Positions 8,912 through 17,709 of a stretch of 64,000 nucleotides of DNA are shown piece after piece; positions within the stretch are counted from its first letter, which is position 1, and each line of letters begins with the position of its first letter. The position numbers and the translations under genes were made by a program. Under the pieces are notes generated by a model, which was not told where the DNA came from, ran no database searches, and saw only the letters and a program-made list of their open reading frames with translations. The stretch comes from Paenibacillus phytorum (lineage in GTDB: Bacteria > Bacillota > Bacilli > Paenibacillales > NBRC-103111). The stretch is taken from positions 124,001 through 188,000 of the forward strand of contig NZ_WHOA01000099.1 in NCBI RefSeq assembly GCF_013141715.1, given 5' to 3'.

Positions 8912-9847
8912 TCAACCTTTCAGAGAACCAATCAATAACCCCTTAACAAAATGTCTTTGTACAAAAGGATACAGAATAAGTACGGGTGCGCTTGCGACTA
9001 CGATCAACGAATATTTAAGCAGCTCCTTCAAGCCTTGCCTTTCCGCAAGTTCTCTGACATCTTTAATCATCGTAGGATCGATCGAGTTCAGGATCAGAAT
9101 GTTCCTTAAAATAAGCTGCAGCGGATACAGATTAGCCGATTTCAAGAAAATTAAGGCTTCAAAATAGGAATTCCAATAGCCGATGGCGTACATGAGTACT
9201 AAAACGGCAATGATAGGTTTGGAAAGTGGAATCACGATTCGAAATAAAAACTTGAAGTCGCTGCATCCATCCAAATGTGCGGCCTCCGTTAGTTCCGAAG
9301 GAATCGATGTCTGGAAAAACGTCCTCGCCAGAATAACTTGCCAAACCGAAATCGCACCTGGAATAATCATCGCCCACCTCGTATCGAGCAAGCCCATCCC
9401 CTTCACGGTCAAATAATAGGGAATTAATCCCCCACTGAACAGCATCGTAAAAACGAATAATGCCGTAATGACGTTGCGTCCATAAAAGTTTTTGCGAGAT
9501 AGTGGGTAAGCAGCCGTTATCGTCAATGAAACGCTAAGCAATGTCCCGAAGAAGAGATAGAACAAAGAGTTGCCGTACCCCGTCAAGATTTGCGGATTTT
9601 GAAACACGGCCTGATAGCCACGAAGTGTTGGTTCAACTGGGAACAACCAAACCTTACCTGAGATGACGGCTGATGACGAGCTGAATGATGAACTAACAAT
9701 ATAGATGAGAGGATAAGCTACGATAATCAAGCATATGATCAAAAACAAATAGACAAAGAACAAATAAATTCTGTCCACACTGTTTTCAAGAATGCGGGTA
9801 GGTGCCTTTCGCACTTCTAGCGTCAAAGTCTGATCGGGATTTACCAT
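8912..9847 (-). CDS. Carbohydrate ABC transporter permease (LplC/YtcP type)
   Basis: This 311-residue inner-membrane permease has about six hydrophobic segments and the cytoplasmic coupling loop EAAHLDGCSDFKFLFRIVIPLSKP (the EAA motif that docks on the ATPase), around residues 198-221. FVKGLLIGSLKG at the C-terminus is typical of LplC-like permeases. The start follows AGGAGGT. It sits 12 bases after its partner permease and before the solute-binding protein. No ATPase is encoded nearby, as is usual for these systems, which share an MsmX-type ATPase. Confidence 0.92.
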   Translation of the reverse strand: MVNPDQTLTLEVRKAPTRILENSVDRIYLFFVYLFLIICLIIVAYPLIYIVSSSFSSSSAVISGKVWLFPVEPTLRGYQAVFQNPQILTGYGNSLFYLFFGTLLSVSLTITAAYPLSRKNFYGRNVITALFVFTMLFSGGLIPYYLTVKGMGLLDTRWAMIIPGAISVWQVILARTFFQTSIPSELTEAAHLDGCSDFKFLFRIVIPLSKPIIAVLVLMYAIGYWNSYFEALIFLKSANLYPLQLILRNILILNSIDPTMIKDVRELAERQGLKELLKYSLIVVASAPVLILYPFVQRHFVKGLLIGSLKG

Positions 9848-9859
9848 ATTTTCTACCTC

Positions 9860-10765
9860 CTACCACAAACTCGTCTCAGAATTTTTTCTCGCCACATAGT
9901 TGACCACAATGAGCAGCAGCAAATTAACGATTGAATTAAACAGTCCGACTGCTGCGGAGAAACTAAAATTCGCTCCTACCAAGCCCATTTTGTAAACATA
10001 GGTGGAAATAACCTCAGACGCCCCAACATTAATCGCATTTTGCATCAGGTACACCTTCTCGAATCCAACGTTCATGATTTGCCCTGCATTCAGAATGAGC
10101 AAGATGACGGCTGTCGGCATTAAGCTTGGCAAATCGATATGAATCATCCGTTGAAAACGGGACGCACCATCCACCTTGGCCGCTTCATACAAATGAGGAT
10201 CCACCCCTGCTAGAGCGGCAATGTAAATGACCGAGGCATATCCCGTAAACTGCCAAACGTCGGAAAGTACATACACGGTTTTGAAATACTCCGGCTTTGA
10301 CATAATATTTTCCGCTGGAAACCCAAACTTATCCGCCAAGAGATGGATGAAGCCAAGCTGCGGGGAAAGGAACAGCATAATAATCGAAACCATGATGACT
10401 GTTGAAATGAAGTACGGCGCGAATGTGACCAGTTGTACGGCCCGCTTAAAAACCCCGTTTTTCAGTTCGTTCAATGCAAGTGCAAGTATAATCGGCGCCG
10501 GAAACCCGATAAGAAGCGAGTAAAGGCTAAGCAGCGACGTGTTCTTGATAACCCTCCAAAAAATAGGCAAATGGAAAAAGTCTACAAAGTGCTTAAAACC
10601 AATCCAATCACTTCCCCATATCCCTTTGGTAACCATATAATTTTTAAAAGCAATTTGCACGCCAGCCATAGGTACGTATTTAAAAATAATCAAATATACG
10701 AGTGATGGCAAGATAATCAGATAGAGTTGCCAGTTTTTCTTTACCATTCTAAGTGCTATACTCAT
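9860..10765 (-). CDS. Carbohydrate ABC transporter permease (LplB/YteP type)
   Basis: This 301-residue polytopic permease is the first gene of the importer operon. WQLYLIILPSLVYLIIFKYVPMAGVQIAFKNY is the characteristic LplB-like start, and YEAAKVDGASRFQRMIHIDLPSLMPT carries the EAA coupling motif near residues 190-215. The ATG at 10765 follows GAGGGGGAG; an upstream GTG at 10780 would add five residues. The operon diverges from the YesM/YesN-like kinase-regulator pair, the usual arrangement in which that pair controls the importer. Confidence 0.92.
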   Translation of the reverse strand: MSIALRMVKKNWQLYLIILPSLVYLIIFKYVPMAGVQIAFKNYMVTKGIWGSDWIGFKHFVDFFHLPIFWRVIKNTSLLSLYSLLIGFPAPIILALALNELKNGVFKRAVQLVTFAPYFISTVIMVSIIMLFLSPQLGFIHLLADKFGFPAENIMSKPEYFKTVYVLSDVWQFTGYASVIYIAALAGVDPHLYEAAKVDGASRFQRMIHIDLPSLMPTAVILLILNAGQIMNVGFEKVYLMQNAINVGASEVISTYVYKMGLVGANFSFSAAVGLFNSIVNLLLLIVVNYVARKNSETSLW

Positions 10766-10801
10766 GATACTCCCCCTCACTGCATTTACGTAAAAGTTAA
10801 T

Positions 10802-10815
10802 ATTAAGCGCTTACA
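10802..10815 (-). promoter_or_regulatory. Candidate catabolite-response element upstream of the importer operon
   Basis: On the minus strand the site reads TGTAAGCGCTTAAT. It matches the TGWAANCGNTNWCA core except at the last C-A. It lies about 40 bases upstream of the first permease gene, where CcpA could repress the operon in glucose. Confidence 0.4.
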
Positions 10816-10930
10816 GGATCTATGATAAAGGAGCTAGAATTAAATTTATAGGGATCATTCTTAAGCAGTAGTGTCCGTTCATAAGGTGGTGTGATGAGTC
10901 ATAACGAAGCCAACGATTACCTTTCAAAAC

Positions 10931-12676
10931 TTGTCGATTGTGAAAAAAATGGCGATTGGCTATATTGTCATCATCTTCATTCCGATTATTTCGTTCGGCC
11001 TGTATCTGTATAACCAGAACTACAACAGTTTTCTCGAAGAGTACGCGCAAGGTAGGCAGAAAATTGTTAATCAGGTGCTTAACAACTTAAATGTAAGCAC
11101 GGTGCAGATCGAATCCGCTTATCAATTGTTTCAAAATAATTCGAATACCATTGCCTATTTGAGTGGCAACTACCGGACAGATTTCGATCAGGTATCTAAT
11201 TTTTTGACCTATATCAGACCCCTATTCTCTTATATTTTGTCATCCAATCGACTGATCGACGGAATGACCATCTATATGGAGCAGCAGAACGGTATGGTAT
11301 TTCGGCCCGAAATGGCCAAAATGGACGAATCCAAGTTGGACGAGAGCATCAAGAAACTCCCGCTTGGTGTTGGAAAATGGATTACGATAAAAAACGGGTC
11401 GAATCCAGACATCAACCTACATTTTGTCCATAAAATCGGAAACCGGAATTTTGAACAGGATATCGGCCTCCTTGATATCAAAGTTACTTCGAAATTAATT
11501 AAACCTTTGTTAGAATCGCTAAATTTAAACAACAGAAGCAATTTATATGTGCTTGATCAGGATCACCAAGTCATTTCTCTTGTGGAAAAAATCCACTTAT
11601 CTCAGGATTCAGAACAAGCCTTATTTGCCGATGTCTTCCAATCGAACGCAAAATACTCGTATCAACAGGTTAACGGAAATAAAATGCTAATTGAATCGTT
11701 TTATGCCGAAAGCCTTAAGCTGCAGTTTGTCATGATTGAGCAAGTTGATGACGTCTTTATTGGCATCAAAAAAAACAAATACGTACTCGTATTAACGGTA
11801 TCCATCCTTTTATTACTACTATCCGGCATCTACTACCTGATCGCCAGTTCAATTACGAAACGCATTTTAAAGCTTTCCAAACATATGCGTCAGGTTGACG
11901 AAAACCATTTCCCGCTCTATCACGGGGAAATTAATAAAGATGAGGTAGGGCATCTGACCTCCGCTTATAATGCGATGATCAGGAGGATGGACGAGTTGGT
12001 AAATACCGTACACCGCTCGGAAATGCTGCGGAAAGAATCGGCCTATCTCATGATGCAGGCGCAAATCAAGCCTCATTTCCTATACAATACCCTCGAATCA
12101 ATTCGCATGATAGCAGAAGCGAACGATGACCCAGAAGCAGCTGAGATGTCCTATACGCTTGGCAAACTATTTCGCTACAGCCTGTCGGGAACGAAAAGCG
12201 AGACTTCGCTGGGAGAAGAAGTAGAAAATGTAAAAGACTATATCAAAATCCAGCAAATTCGGCTGGCTGACCGGCTGCAAGTATCTTTCGATATAGACGC
12301 TGCTATCGATAACTTTATTTGTCCCCACTATATGCTGCAGCCAATTATTGAAAACAGCATTGTTCACGGGATAGCGAATGTAAGAAAACAAGGCTCGCTT
12401 TCGATCCGCATTTGGGAAGATTCCGCGTTTATGTTCATTGCCGTTAAGGATTCTGGTGCAGGCATTGAAGAAGAAAGGCTTGTGCTCATTCAAGGCGTCT
12501 TAAACGGTAAAATGGATGTCCATCACTTGCAGACGGATGGCGGGGGTCTCGGTATTTTCAATGTGAACGAAAGAGTGAAAATGTTTTTTGGTGAACGTTC
12601 GGGTATTCAAATGGAGAGTAAGCTTAACGAGGGGACGACATGTATACTCAGGTTAGCTAAGGGGGCAACACAATGA
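10931..12676 (+). CDS. Sensor histidine kinase, YesM type
   Basis: The 581-residue protein has a TM helix at residues 8-27, a long extracellular sensor domain to about 280, a second TM helix (KYVLVLTVSILLLLLSGIYYLIA), a HAMP linker, and a His_kinase domain with AQIKPHFLYNTLESIRM (His about 382) and an ATP-binding NSIVHGI box. It fits the YesM/LytS-like family that pairs with AraC-type regulators and senses extracellular sugar status. The start is uncertain: 10931 is a TTG without a good ribosome site, whereas the well-placed ATG at 10894 (after AAGGTGGTG) is in another frame. It overlaps the regulator gene by four bases and diverges from the importer operon. Confidence 0.88.
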   Translation: MSIVKKMAIGYIVIIFIPIISFGLYLYNQNYNSFLEEYAQGRQKIVNQVLNNLNVSTVQIESAYQLFQNNSNTIAYLSGNYRTDFDQVSNFLTYIRPLFSYILSSNRLIDGMTIYMEQQNGMVFRPEMAKMDESKLDESIKKLPLGVGKWITIKNGSNPDINLHFVHKIGNRNFEQDIGLLDIKVTSKLIKPLLESLNLNNRSNLYVLDQDHQVISLVEKIHLSQDSEQALFADVFQSNAKYSYQQVNGNKMLIESFYAESLKLQFVMIEQVDDVFIGIKKNKYVLVLTVSILLLLLSGIYYLIASSITKRILKLSKHMRQVDENHFPLYHGEINKDEVGHLTSAYNAMIRRMDELVNTVHRSEMLRKESAYLMMQAQIKPHFLYNTLESIRMIAEANDDPEAAEMSYTLGKLFRYSLSGTKSETSLGEEVENVKDYIKIQQIRLADRLQVSFDIDAAIDNFICPHYMLQPIIENSIVHGIANVRKQGSLSIRIWEDSAFMFIAVKDSGAGIEEERLVLIQGVLNGKMDVHHLQTDGGGLGIFNVNERVKMFFGERSGIQMESKLNEGTTCILRLAKGATQ

Positions 12677-14190
12677 AACTGATGGTTGTCGATGATGAGC
12701 CTATCATTTTAAATGGGATTATCCGCATGATCCAGAAAGCAAATACATCGTTTATCGAGATCGTCGGCGCAGCCGACGGAGTTGATGCGCTGCAAAAGCT
12801 AGCCAATTTTCAACCCGACTTGATCCTTACGGATATTCATATGCCGGAAATGGACGGACTCGCTCTTATTAAAGAAATTCAAACCCTGAACCTTTGCAAT
12901 CGTTTCGTTATTTTAACCGGTTATGGCGATTTCGCCTATGCGAGACAAGCTCTGCGCTATCAAGTCATCGATTATTTGTTGAAGCCCATTAATAAGGAAG
13001 AACTAGTCACTGTACTCACGAAAGTTGAGCAAACGATTCGGGAGGAACAGCAGCAAACCATTGAGCATGACCTACTGCTTCTCAAGGAACATATCCTTTA
13101 TAATACACCAATTGAGGACATGCCGCTCAAACCTGAACAGCTGCACACCCTGCTTCCCTATCCATATACGACGATCATCGTATTCCAGGCATACGAGAGT
13201 GTTCCCCTTTTGACGGCCGAACGTCTGGAATGTGTTTGTGCCCTTCTGTCGCACGTTTGCGAGAAAATGTACACCGTCCACTCCCGTTTCTTACGGCAAA
13301 CGGTCCTCATTGCGAACGGTGTGCATGTACCGACAGACGAAGAGTTTCAGCGAGCATGTGGCGGGTTGTTCGATACGAAGAGGATATTGGGCAGCGGATA
13401 TTGCATTGGGGTCAGTGTGAGGAAGAACGTTAACGATAACTTGCGTGATCTGTATATTGAAGCGATGGCTGCGATGTTATTCAACCGGTACTTTTCCAAT
13501 AGCAGTTTGACGATATATAGACCAGAGTCAGAGAACATACATAGTGATTATGATAATCTTGTTCAATATATTGAACATTCGCTAGCCCAACAGATTCCAA
13601 TCGAGCAGATTGAGAAGGACATCCAGTCCATACTGCCTCATTTCTCAGGCCATGCGGATTGCAATAACAAGCTGCGTGAGCAGTTTCTTATCTGTGTTGG
13701 TGTCTACTTGCAAAGTCTTGGCCTAACGCCTGAATCCATTTGGGGTGAACACGCGGCAACCAAACTCTTTTCGCCCAGCAGTACCCCGCTTGAGAATATC
13801 AGTGTATCGGAGATTATCGCACAGCTAGTTCGATATGCACGCAGCACCGATCGCCACCAGCCGCACACACAGGCAATCGATAAAATCGTCGCTTTCGTGG
13901 AACAAAATTACAAGCTGGATTTATCACTCGATGCTGTTGCGGATCATGTGCAAATGCATCCCAATTACATCAGCATGTTGTTTCGGAAAGAGATGGGACT
14001 AACCTTTCTTCACTATTTGCATACGTTTCGACTTGCCAAAGCCAAGCAAATCATGCAAGAGAATCCTGAGTGGCCGATCAACACCATTGCAGAGCTTGTA
14101 GGTTACGAAAATCCGCGGCATTTTTTCAAAGTGTTTAAAAAATTCGAAAACATCACCCCAGGGCAATACCGTCTTGGAATTTCTTCGTGA
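12673..14190 (+). CDS. Response regulator with AraC-type DNA-binding domain, YesN type
   Basis: The 505-residue protein has a receiver domain (residues 1-120) with Asp54 in LILTDIHMPEMDG as the phosphorylation site and K in YLLKPINKEEL. A long middle region of unknown fold follows. The C-terminal 100 residues form an AraC double helix-turn-helix (DAVADHVQMHPNYISMLFRKEMGLTF ... NTIAELVGYENPRHFFKVFKKFENITPGQYR). It is translationally coupled to the kinase by an ATGA overlap. Together they probably activate the divergent sugar importer operon. The unit ends at the hairpin at 14229-14253. Confidence 0.93.
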   Translation: MKLMVVDDEPIILNGIIRMIQKANTSFIEIVGAADGVDALQKLANFQPDLILTDIHMPEMDGLALIKEIQTLNLCNRFVILTGYGDFAYARQALRYQVIDYLLKPINKEELVTVLTKVEQTIREEQQQTIEHDLLLLKEHILYNTPIEDMPLKPEQLHTLLPYPYTTIIVFQAYESVPLLTAERLECVCALLSHVCEKMYTVHSRFLRQTVLIANGVHVPTDEEFQRACGGLFDTKRILGSGYCIGVSVRKNVNDNLRDLYIEAMAAMLFNRYFSNSSLTIYRPESENIHSDYDNLVQYIEHSLAQQIPIEQIEKDIQSILPHFSGHADCNNKLREQFLICVGVYLQSLGLTPESIWGEHAATKLFSPSSTPLENISVSEIIAQLVRYARSTDRHQPHTQAIDKIVAFVEQNYKLDLSLDAVADHVQMHPNYISMLFRKEMGLTFLHYLHTFRLAKAKQIMQENPEWPINTIAELVGYENPRHFFKVFKKFENITPGQYRLGISS

Positions 14191-14228
14191 TGAATTTCCT
14201 TATACTTCTTCCCTTTCGAAATTAAAAA

Positions 14229-14253
14229 GCCGCGAATATAACGCGGCTTTTTT
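14229..14253 (+). terminator. Terminator after the YesN-type regulator
   Basis: GCCGCG and CGCGGC pair around AATATAA and are followed by T6; the A-run before the stem also lets it serve the convergent aldo/keto reductase gene. Confidence 0.85.
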
Positions 14254-14258
14254 CCTTT

Positions 14259-15239
14259 TTACCAAGCATAAGCCTGAGGAGCTGCTCCCCCTGGACCCGG
14301 GAAGATTTCATCTAGTCTCTTCAACGTTGATTCATCCAGTATAATATCAACAACACGCAGTGTATTTTGAAATTGTTCTAACGTACGCGGCCCAATAATC
14401 GGTGCTGTCATAGCTGGGTGAACCAGCGTCCATGCCAATGCCACATTCGCTTCACTCTCACCAAGTTCCTTGCTTAAAGTCGAGAAAGCCTCCAACTGTG
14501 TACGAAACTTCTCTACCCTCTCAGGGTTACTCGCTCGTTTTGAACCCTCAATCGGCTTCAAGGCATTGCCGCCTAACAGTCCGCCATCTAGCGGGCTCCA
14601 TGCTATTACACCAATGCCAAGCTCCTGAGCCGCTGGCAGAACTTCAAGTTCAGGCAGCCTGCATAGCAAGCTGTATTTGTGCTGCTCGGATACAAGACCA
14701 ATAAGATGACGAGCTTTGGCTTCATATTGCGCTTTCACCAAATCACGACCTGCAAAGTTACTAGAGCCTACATAGCCGATCTTCCCTTGGTACACAGGAA
14801 CTTGAAAAGCTTCCCACAGCTCATCCCAAGAAACGTTGCGATCCACATGGTGCATTTGATAAAGCTCAATATGATCCGTTTGTAGGCGGCGTAATGACGC
14901 GTCCAAGTGTCGGCGAAGCTTGTAGGCGGAAAGCCCGCCTTCCCTGTTAGGTCCGTCGTTCACATCATGCATGTCTCCATAGAACTTCGTAGCTAGGATC
15001 GTTTTCTCTCTACGTCCGCCGCCTTGTGCGAACCAACGACCTATAATTTCCTCGGTACGCCCAGCATTCTCTCCCCAACCATAAATATTTGCCGTATCAA
15101 AAAAATTGATTCCAGCATCCAATGCAGCATCCATGATTCGAAAAGCTTCTTTTTCCTCTGTATCTACACCGAAATTCATGGTTCCAAGGCACAATTTACT
15201 GACTTTTAAGCCCGAACGACCTAAGTAACTATATTTCAT
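14259..15239 (-). CDS. Aldo/keto reductase
   Basis: This 326-residue NADPH-dependent aldo/keto reductase is a full-length TIM barrel of the YghZ/Gpr-type branch. The catalytic tetrad is visible as D in GINFFDTANIYGWGEN (Asp and Tyr, about residues 48-53), K in LATKFYGDMHD, and H in ELYQMHHVDRN. SNFAGRDL and the C-terminal IIGPRTLEQFQNTL contact the cofactor. The start follows GGAGGAGATAAAG. The promoter carries the 12-mer shared with the SDR gene at 2689 and a perfect palindrome at 15329-15348. It reduces aldehydes or ketones; the substrate is not known. Confidence 0.92.
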   Translation of the reverse strand: MKYSYLGRSGLKVSKLCLGTMNFGVDTEEKEAFRIMDAALDAGINFFDTANIYGWGENAGRTEEIIGRWFAQGGGRREKTILATKFYGDMHDVNDGPNREGGLSAYKLRRHLDASLRRLQTDHIELYQMHHVDRNVSWDELWEAFQVPVYQGKIGYVGSSNFAGRDLVKAQYEAKARHLIGLVSEQHKYSLLCRLPELEVLPAAQELGIGVIAWSPLDGGLLGGNALKPIEGSKRASNPERVEKFRTQLEAFSTLSKELGESEANVALAWTLVHPAMTAPIIGPRTLEQFQNTLRVVDIILDESTLKRLDEIFPGPGGAAPQAYAW

Positions 15240-15328
15240 CTTTATCTCCTCCAGTAGTTTTATAGAGCAAAGCTCGTTTCCAGCGTGAAGTGATATCTAC
15301 TTTATTCATATCTCCATCATTATCATAC

Positions 15329-15348
15329 CTGAATCTGGGAAGATTCAG
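15329..15348 (-). promoter_or_regulatory. Palindromic operator candidate in the aldo/keto reductase promoter
   Basis: CTGAATCT and AGATTCAG form a perfect 8-bp inverted repeat with a four-base spacer. It sits between the shared 12-mer (15349-15360) and a TATGAT-like -10 element, about 90 bases from the start codon. Confidence 0.45.
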
Positions 15349-15360
15349 AAGTACGCACTT
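15349..15360 (-). promoter_or_regulatory. Second copy of the AAGTGCGTACTT motif
   Basis: On the minus strand this is AAGTGCGTACTT, identical to 2613-2624 and in the same orientation to its gene; the match extends to 13 bases with the preceding A. Confidence 0.5.
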
Positions 15361-15441
15361 TTCCTTAACATAGTTGGCTTAGGGTAATCTACTTACCTAG
15401 AAGTTAGTACTATTTTGCTGAAAAAATAGCCTGAACAAAAT

Positions 15442-15465
15442 AAAAAAAGCCGCGACTAGCGCGAC
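15442..15465 (-). terminator. Terminator after the YjdM-like gene
   Basis: On the minus strand GTCGCG pairs with CGCGGC (one G-U) around CTAGT, followed by T7. Confidence 0.75.
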
Positions 15466-15473
15466 TTTCAAGC

Positions 15474-15815
15474 TTAAACCTTTTTAACAAATTCGGATTT
15501 TAATTTCATTGCTCCGAAATCATCAATTTTGCAATCAATATCATGATCTCCATCAACCAAACGTATATTTTTAACTTTTGTACCTATTTTGATGACGGAT
15601 GAACTTCCTTTTACTTTAAGGTCCTTGATCACTGTAACCGTATCACCGTCATTTAAGACATTTCCATTGGCATCTTTAACAATTTTGTTATCGGCACGAT
15701 CTTCCGTTTCCAATTCTAAAGTCCACTCATGCGCGCATTCTGGGCAAATCAATAGATTCCCATCTTCATACGTGTACGCCGATTGACATTTTGGACAATT
15801 TGGTAATTCTAGCAT
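15474..15815 (-). CDS. YjdM/PhnA-family zinc-ribbon protein
   Basis: The 113-residue protein matches the YjdM (older name PhnA) family. An N-terminal zinc ribbon has CPKC (residues 7-10) and CPEC (about 25-28), followed by the small beta-barrel domain [39 protein letters not shown]. Length agrees with the E. coli protein. Despite the old name the family is not a proven phosphonoacetate hydrolase and its role remains unclear. I chose the third in-frame ATG (15815) because GGGGGA is correctly spaced; ATGs at 15824 and 15833 lie too close to it. Confidence 0.88.
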   Translation of the reverse strand: MLELPNCPKCQSAYTYEDGNLLICPECAHEWTLELETEDRADNKIVKDANGNVLNDGDTVTVIKDLKVKGSSSVIKIGTKVKNIRLVDGDHDIDCKIDDFGAMKLKSEFVKKV

Positions 15816-15968
15816 TAATCTCATTTCCCCCATTCGTTATATGTTTATATACTGCCATAGTCTTCTCATTTTAACAACCCTTTCTCCTTCCTTCGTAACG
15901 TACAAATGTACAAACAGACTTGCAGCTTTTGCATTTACTGTATTAATTAAGGAAGGTGAATTGCTAAG

Positions 15969-16349
15969 ATGAATGCAAAGCGAGTTACTTTATCAACTGG
16001 TATTTTGCGGAGGCCAAAGAAAACCAAGTTTGCCCTTGTCGATGTCGTTAACTTCAATAAAAAGTGTTCCCGTAGGGTAACTGTACAAGTTTTTGACTGG
16101 TCCACTGGTTCACCGATTCCCTTGAAGGTAAGTCCTTGCAACACAAAAAAGTGTACGATAACGGTTGCATCTAATAAATCGATTTTCTTTTTTGCAGACG
16201 TGTCAAAGGTAAGGTTTAAATATGAGGTTCGCATTACACAGCATCATGATCGCAAGTTAGTAACGAATGTAACTGGTGTTACGAATGCATCCTTTACGCC
16301 ACAAGAAGGGGATACGGTGCTTCAACGCAGCTTAATTAGAATAAAATAG
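15969..16349 (+). CDS. Hypothetical beta-rich protein
   Basis: I do not recognise this 126-residue protein. It has no signal peptide or membrane segment, is basic at the N-terminus (LRRPKKTKFALVDVVNF), and alternates hydrophobic and polar residues (VTVQVFDW, CTITVASN, VRFKYEVRITQH) as expected for an Ig-like beta sandwich. Two cysteine pairs could matter (KKCSRR; SPCNTKKC). GGAAGG lies 11 bases before the ATG, and a clear terminator follows at 16378-16407, so it is probably a real single-gene unit. A surface or spore-associated role would be speculation. Confidence 0.65.
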   Translation: MNAKRVTLSTGILRRPKKTKFALVDVVNFNKKCSRRVTVQVFDWSTGSPIPLKVSPCNTKKCTITVASNKSIFFFADVSKVRFKYEVRITQHHDRKLVTNVTGVTNASFTPQEGDTVLQRSLIRIK

Positions 16350-16377
16350 CTCACCTATTTTAACGAAATTCTTAAAC

Positions 16378-16407
16378 GAGCAGGCTGCCGCAGCATCTGC
16401 TCTTTTT
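16378..16407 (+). terminator. Terminator after the beta-rich hypothetical gene
   Basis: GAGCAG and CTGCTC pair around a loop containing a smaller GCTGC...GCAGC stem, followed by T5. Confidence 0.8.
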
Positions 16408-16485
16408 ATGTTTTGAGTTGTTTTACTTTTGACTATCGTACAATGTAATATAAAGGAAATAACTTAGGAAATGAGATGATTTCGC

Positions 16486-17028
16486 ATGGAGAAAACAATA
16501 AAAGTATTAGCTATTTCGGGAAGTCTTCGCGAAAAGTCATCTAATACTGCCCTTATGCACGCTATAATAGGACTAGCCAGAGAAAATATGATCTTTAGTG
16601 TATATAACGGTTTAGGTGATCTACCACATTTTAACCCTGATCTTGATGTCGATGACGGACCAGAATCAGTACTAGATCTGCGCACACGACTTAACGAAGC
16701 GGATGCCGTTCTAATATGCACACCAGAGTATGGGAACGGAGTACCTGGGGTTTTGAAAAATGCACTAGACTGGTTAGTATCTTCAGGTCAGTTTATGAAT
16801 AAACCGACAGCGGTAGTCACCGCGTCTCCCACTCCTATGGGCGGTGACAAGGCGCATGATTCCATTCTGCTAACGCTGAACATGATCAATGCCACAATTG
16901 TTGAGGGAGGAACCATGATGATCCCCCACATTAACTTAAAACTTAATAAAGAAGGCGTCATTACTGATGCTATAACCGAGAAAGGATTAAGTTCCCTGCT
17001 TGAAAGTCTTGTAGAGGCTTGTTCATAA
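16486..17028 (+). CDS. NADPH-dependent FMN reductase family protein
   Basis: This 180-residue flavodoxin-like protein resembles chromate/quinone reductases (ChrR/YieF type). ISGSLREKSSNTALMHAI (residues 10-27) is the FMN phosphate loop and CTPEYGNGVPGVLKNALDWL (about 79-98) is the second flavin-contact block. It is distinct in sequence from the family member at 1867. The ribosome site is weak (a GA-rich stretch). The gene is monocistronic and converges with desR. Substrate unknown. Confidence 0.88.
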   Translation: MEKTIKVLAISGSLREKSSNTALMHAIIGLARENMIFSVYNGLGDLPHFNPDLDVDDGPESVLDLRTRLNEADAVLICTPEYGNGVPGVLKNALDWLVSSGQFMNKPTAVVTASPTPMGGDKAHDSILLTLNMINATIVEGGTMMIPHINLKLNKEGVITDAITEKGLSSLLESLVEACS

Positions 17029-17075
17029 TTAAGATTTGACCTTCACTATAATTTATATTTTGTTTTCATGAAAAT

Positions 17076-17103
17076 AAAAAGAGCTCCGATTTCTCGAAGC
17101 TCT
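17076..17103 (-). terminator. Terminator after desR
   Basis: On the minus strand AGAGCT and AGCTCT pair around a 12-base loop and are followed by T5. Confidence 0.75.
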
Positions 17104-17109
17104 CTTTGG

Positions 17110-17709
17110 TCACTTGAACCATCCCTTTTCTTTAAAACGCATAATAGCCTCAATACGATTGCTTACATTGAGTTTATCAAGAATTACAGAAATGTAGTTG
17201 CGGACGGTTCCCGTTGTTATATACATTTGATCGGCGATTTCCTTCGTATTTTTACCGTCGGCGATAAGGATCAGCACTTCCTTCTCCCGCTCGGTCAAAG
17301 GATTTTCTTCCCCATATGCGTCATCTACTAACTCTGAGGCATAGATGCGCCGGCCGGCCATGATACTGCGAATCGAAGTAGCGAGTTCCTCACTGGGGCT
17401 ATCTTTCAACAAATACCCGTTGGCACCTGCCTTCACAGCCCTTTCAAAATATCCGGAACGGGCAAACGTAGTCAGTATCATCACCTTGCAGCCAAACCCC
17501 TTAAGTTCCTCAGCCGCGTCTAATCCGCTCTTCACTGGCATCTCAATATCCATGATACAAATATCTGGCTTATGAAGATGAACCAATCGCACGGCATCCT
17601 CGCCATTGCTTGCTGTACCAACGACCTGCATATCTTCTTCCAAATCCAGCAAAGAAGCAAGTGCGCCAAGCAGCATTCGTTGGTCCTCGGCAATTACAAT
17701 TCGAATCAT
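17110..17709 (-). CDS. desR: Response regulator DesR (membrane-fluidity two-component system)
   Basis: The 199-residue protein has a receiver domain with Asp54 in CIMDIEMPVKSG, the same position as in Bacillus subtilis DesR, and a C-terminal LuxR/NarL helix-turn-helix (LTEREKEVLILIADGKNTKEIADQMYITTGTVRNYISVILDKL, residues 134-176). In B. subtilis phosphorylated DesR activates only the des desaturase gene. The start overlaps the desK stop as ATGA. Gene order des-desK-desR equals that of B. subtilis. Its likely target is the palindrome at 20098-20111. Confidence 0.9.
   Translation of the reverse strand: MIRIVIAEDQRMLLGALASLLDLEEDMQVVGTASNGEDAVRLVHLHKPDICIMDIEMPVKSGLDAAEELKGFGCKVMILTTFARSGYFERAVKAGANGYLLKDSPSEELATSIRSIMAGRRIYASELVDDAYGEENPLTEREKEVLILIADGKNTKEIADQMYITTGTVRNYISVILDKLNVSNRIEAIMRFKEKGWFK

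Noticed and set aside
1881..17028. Idea that the two FMN reductases (1867 and 16486) are a recent duplication
   Set aside because: They share only the fold-level motifs and differ throughout, so they are separate subfamilies.
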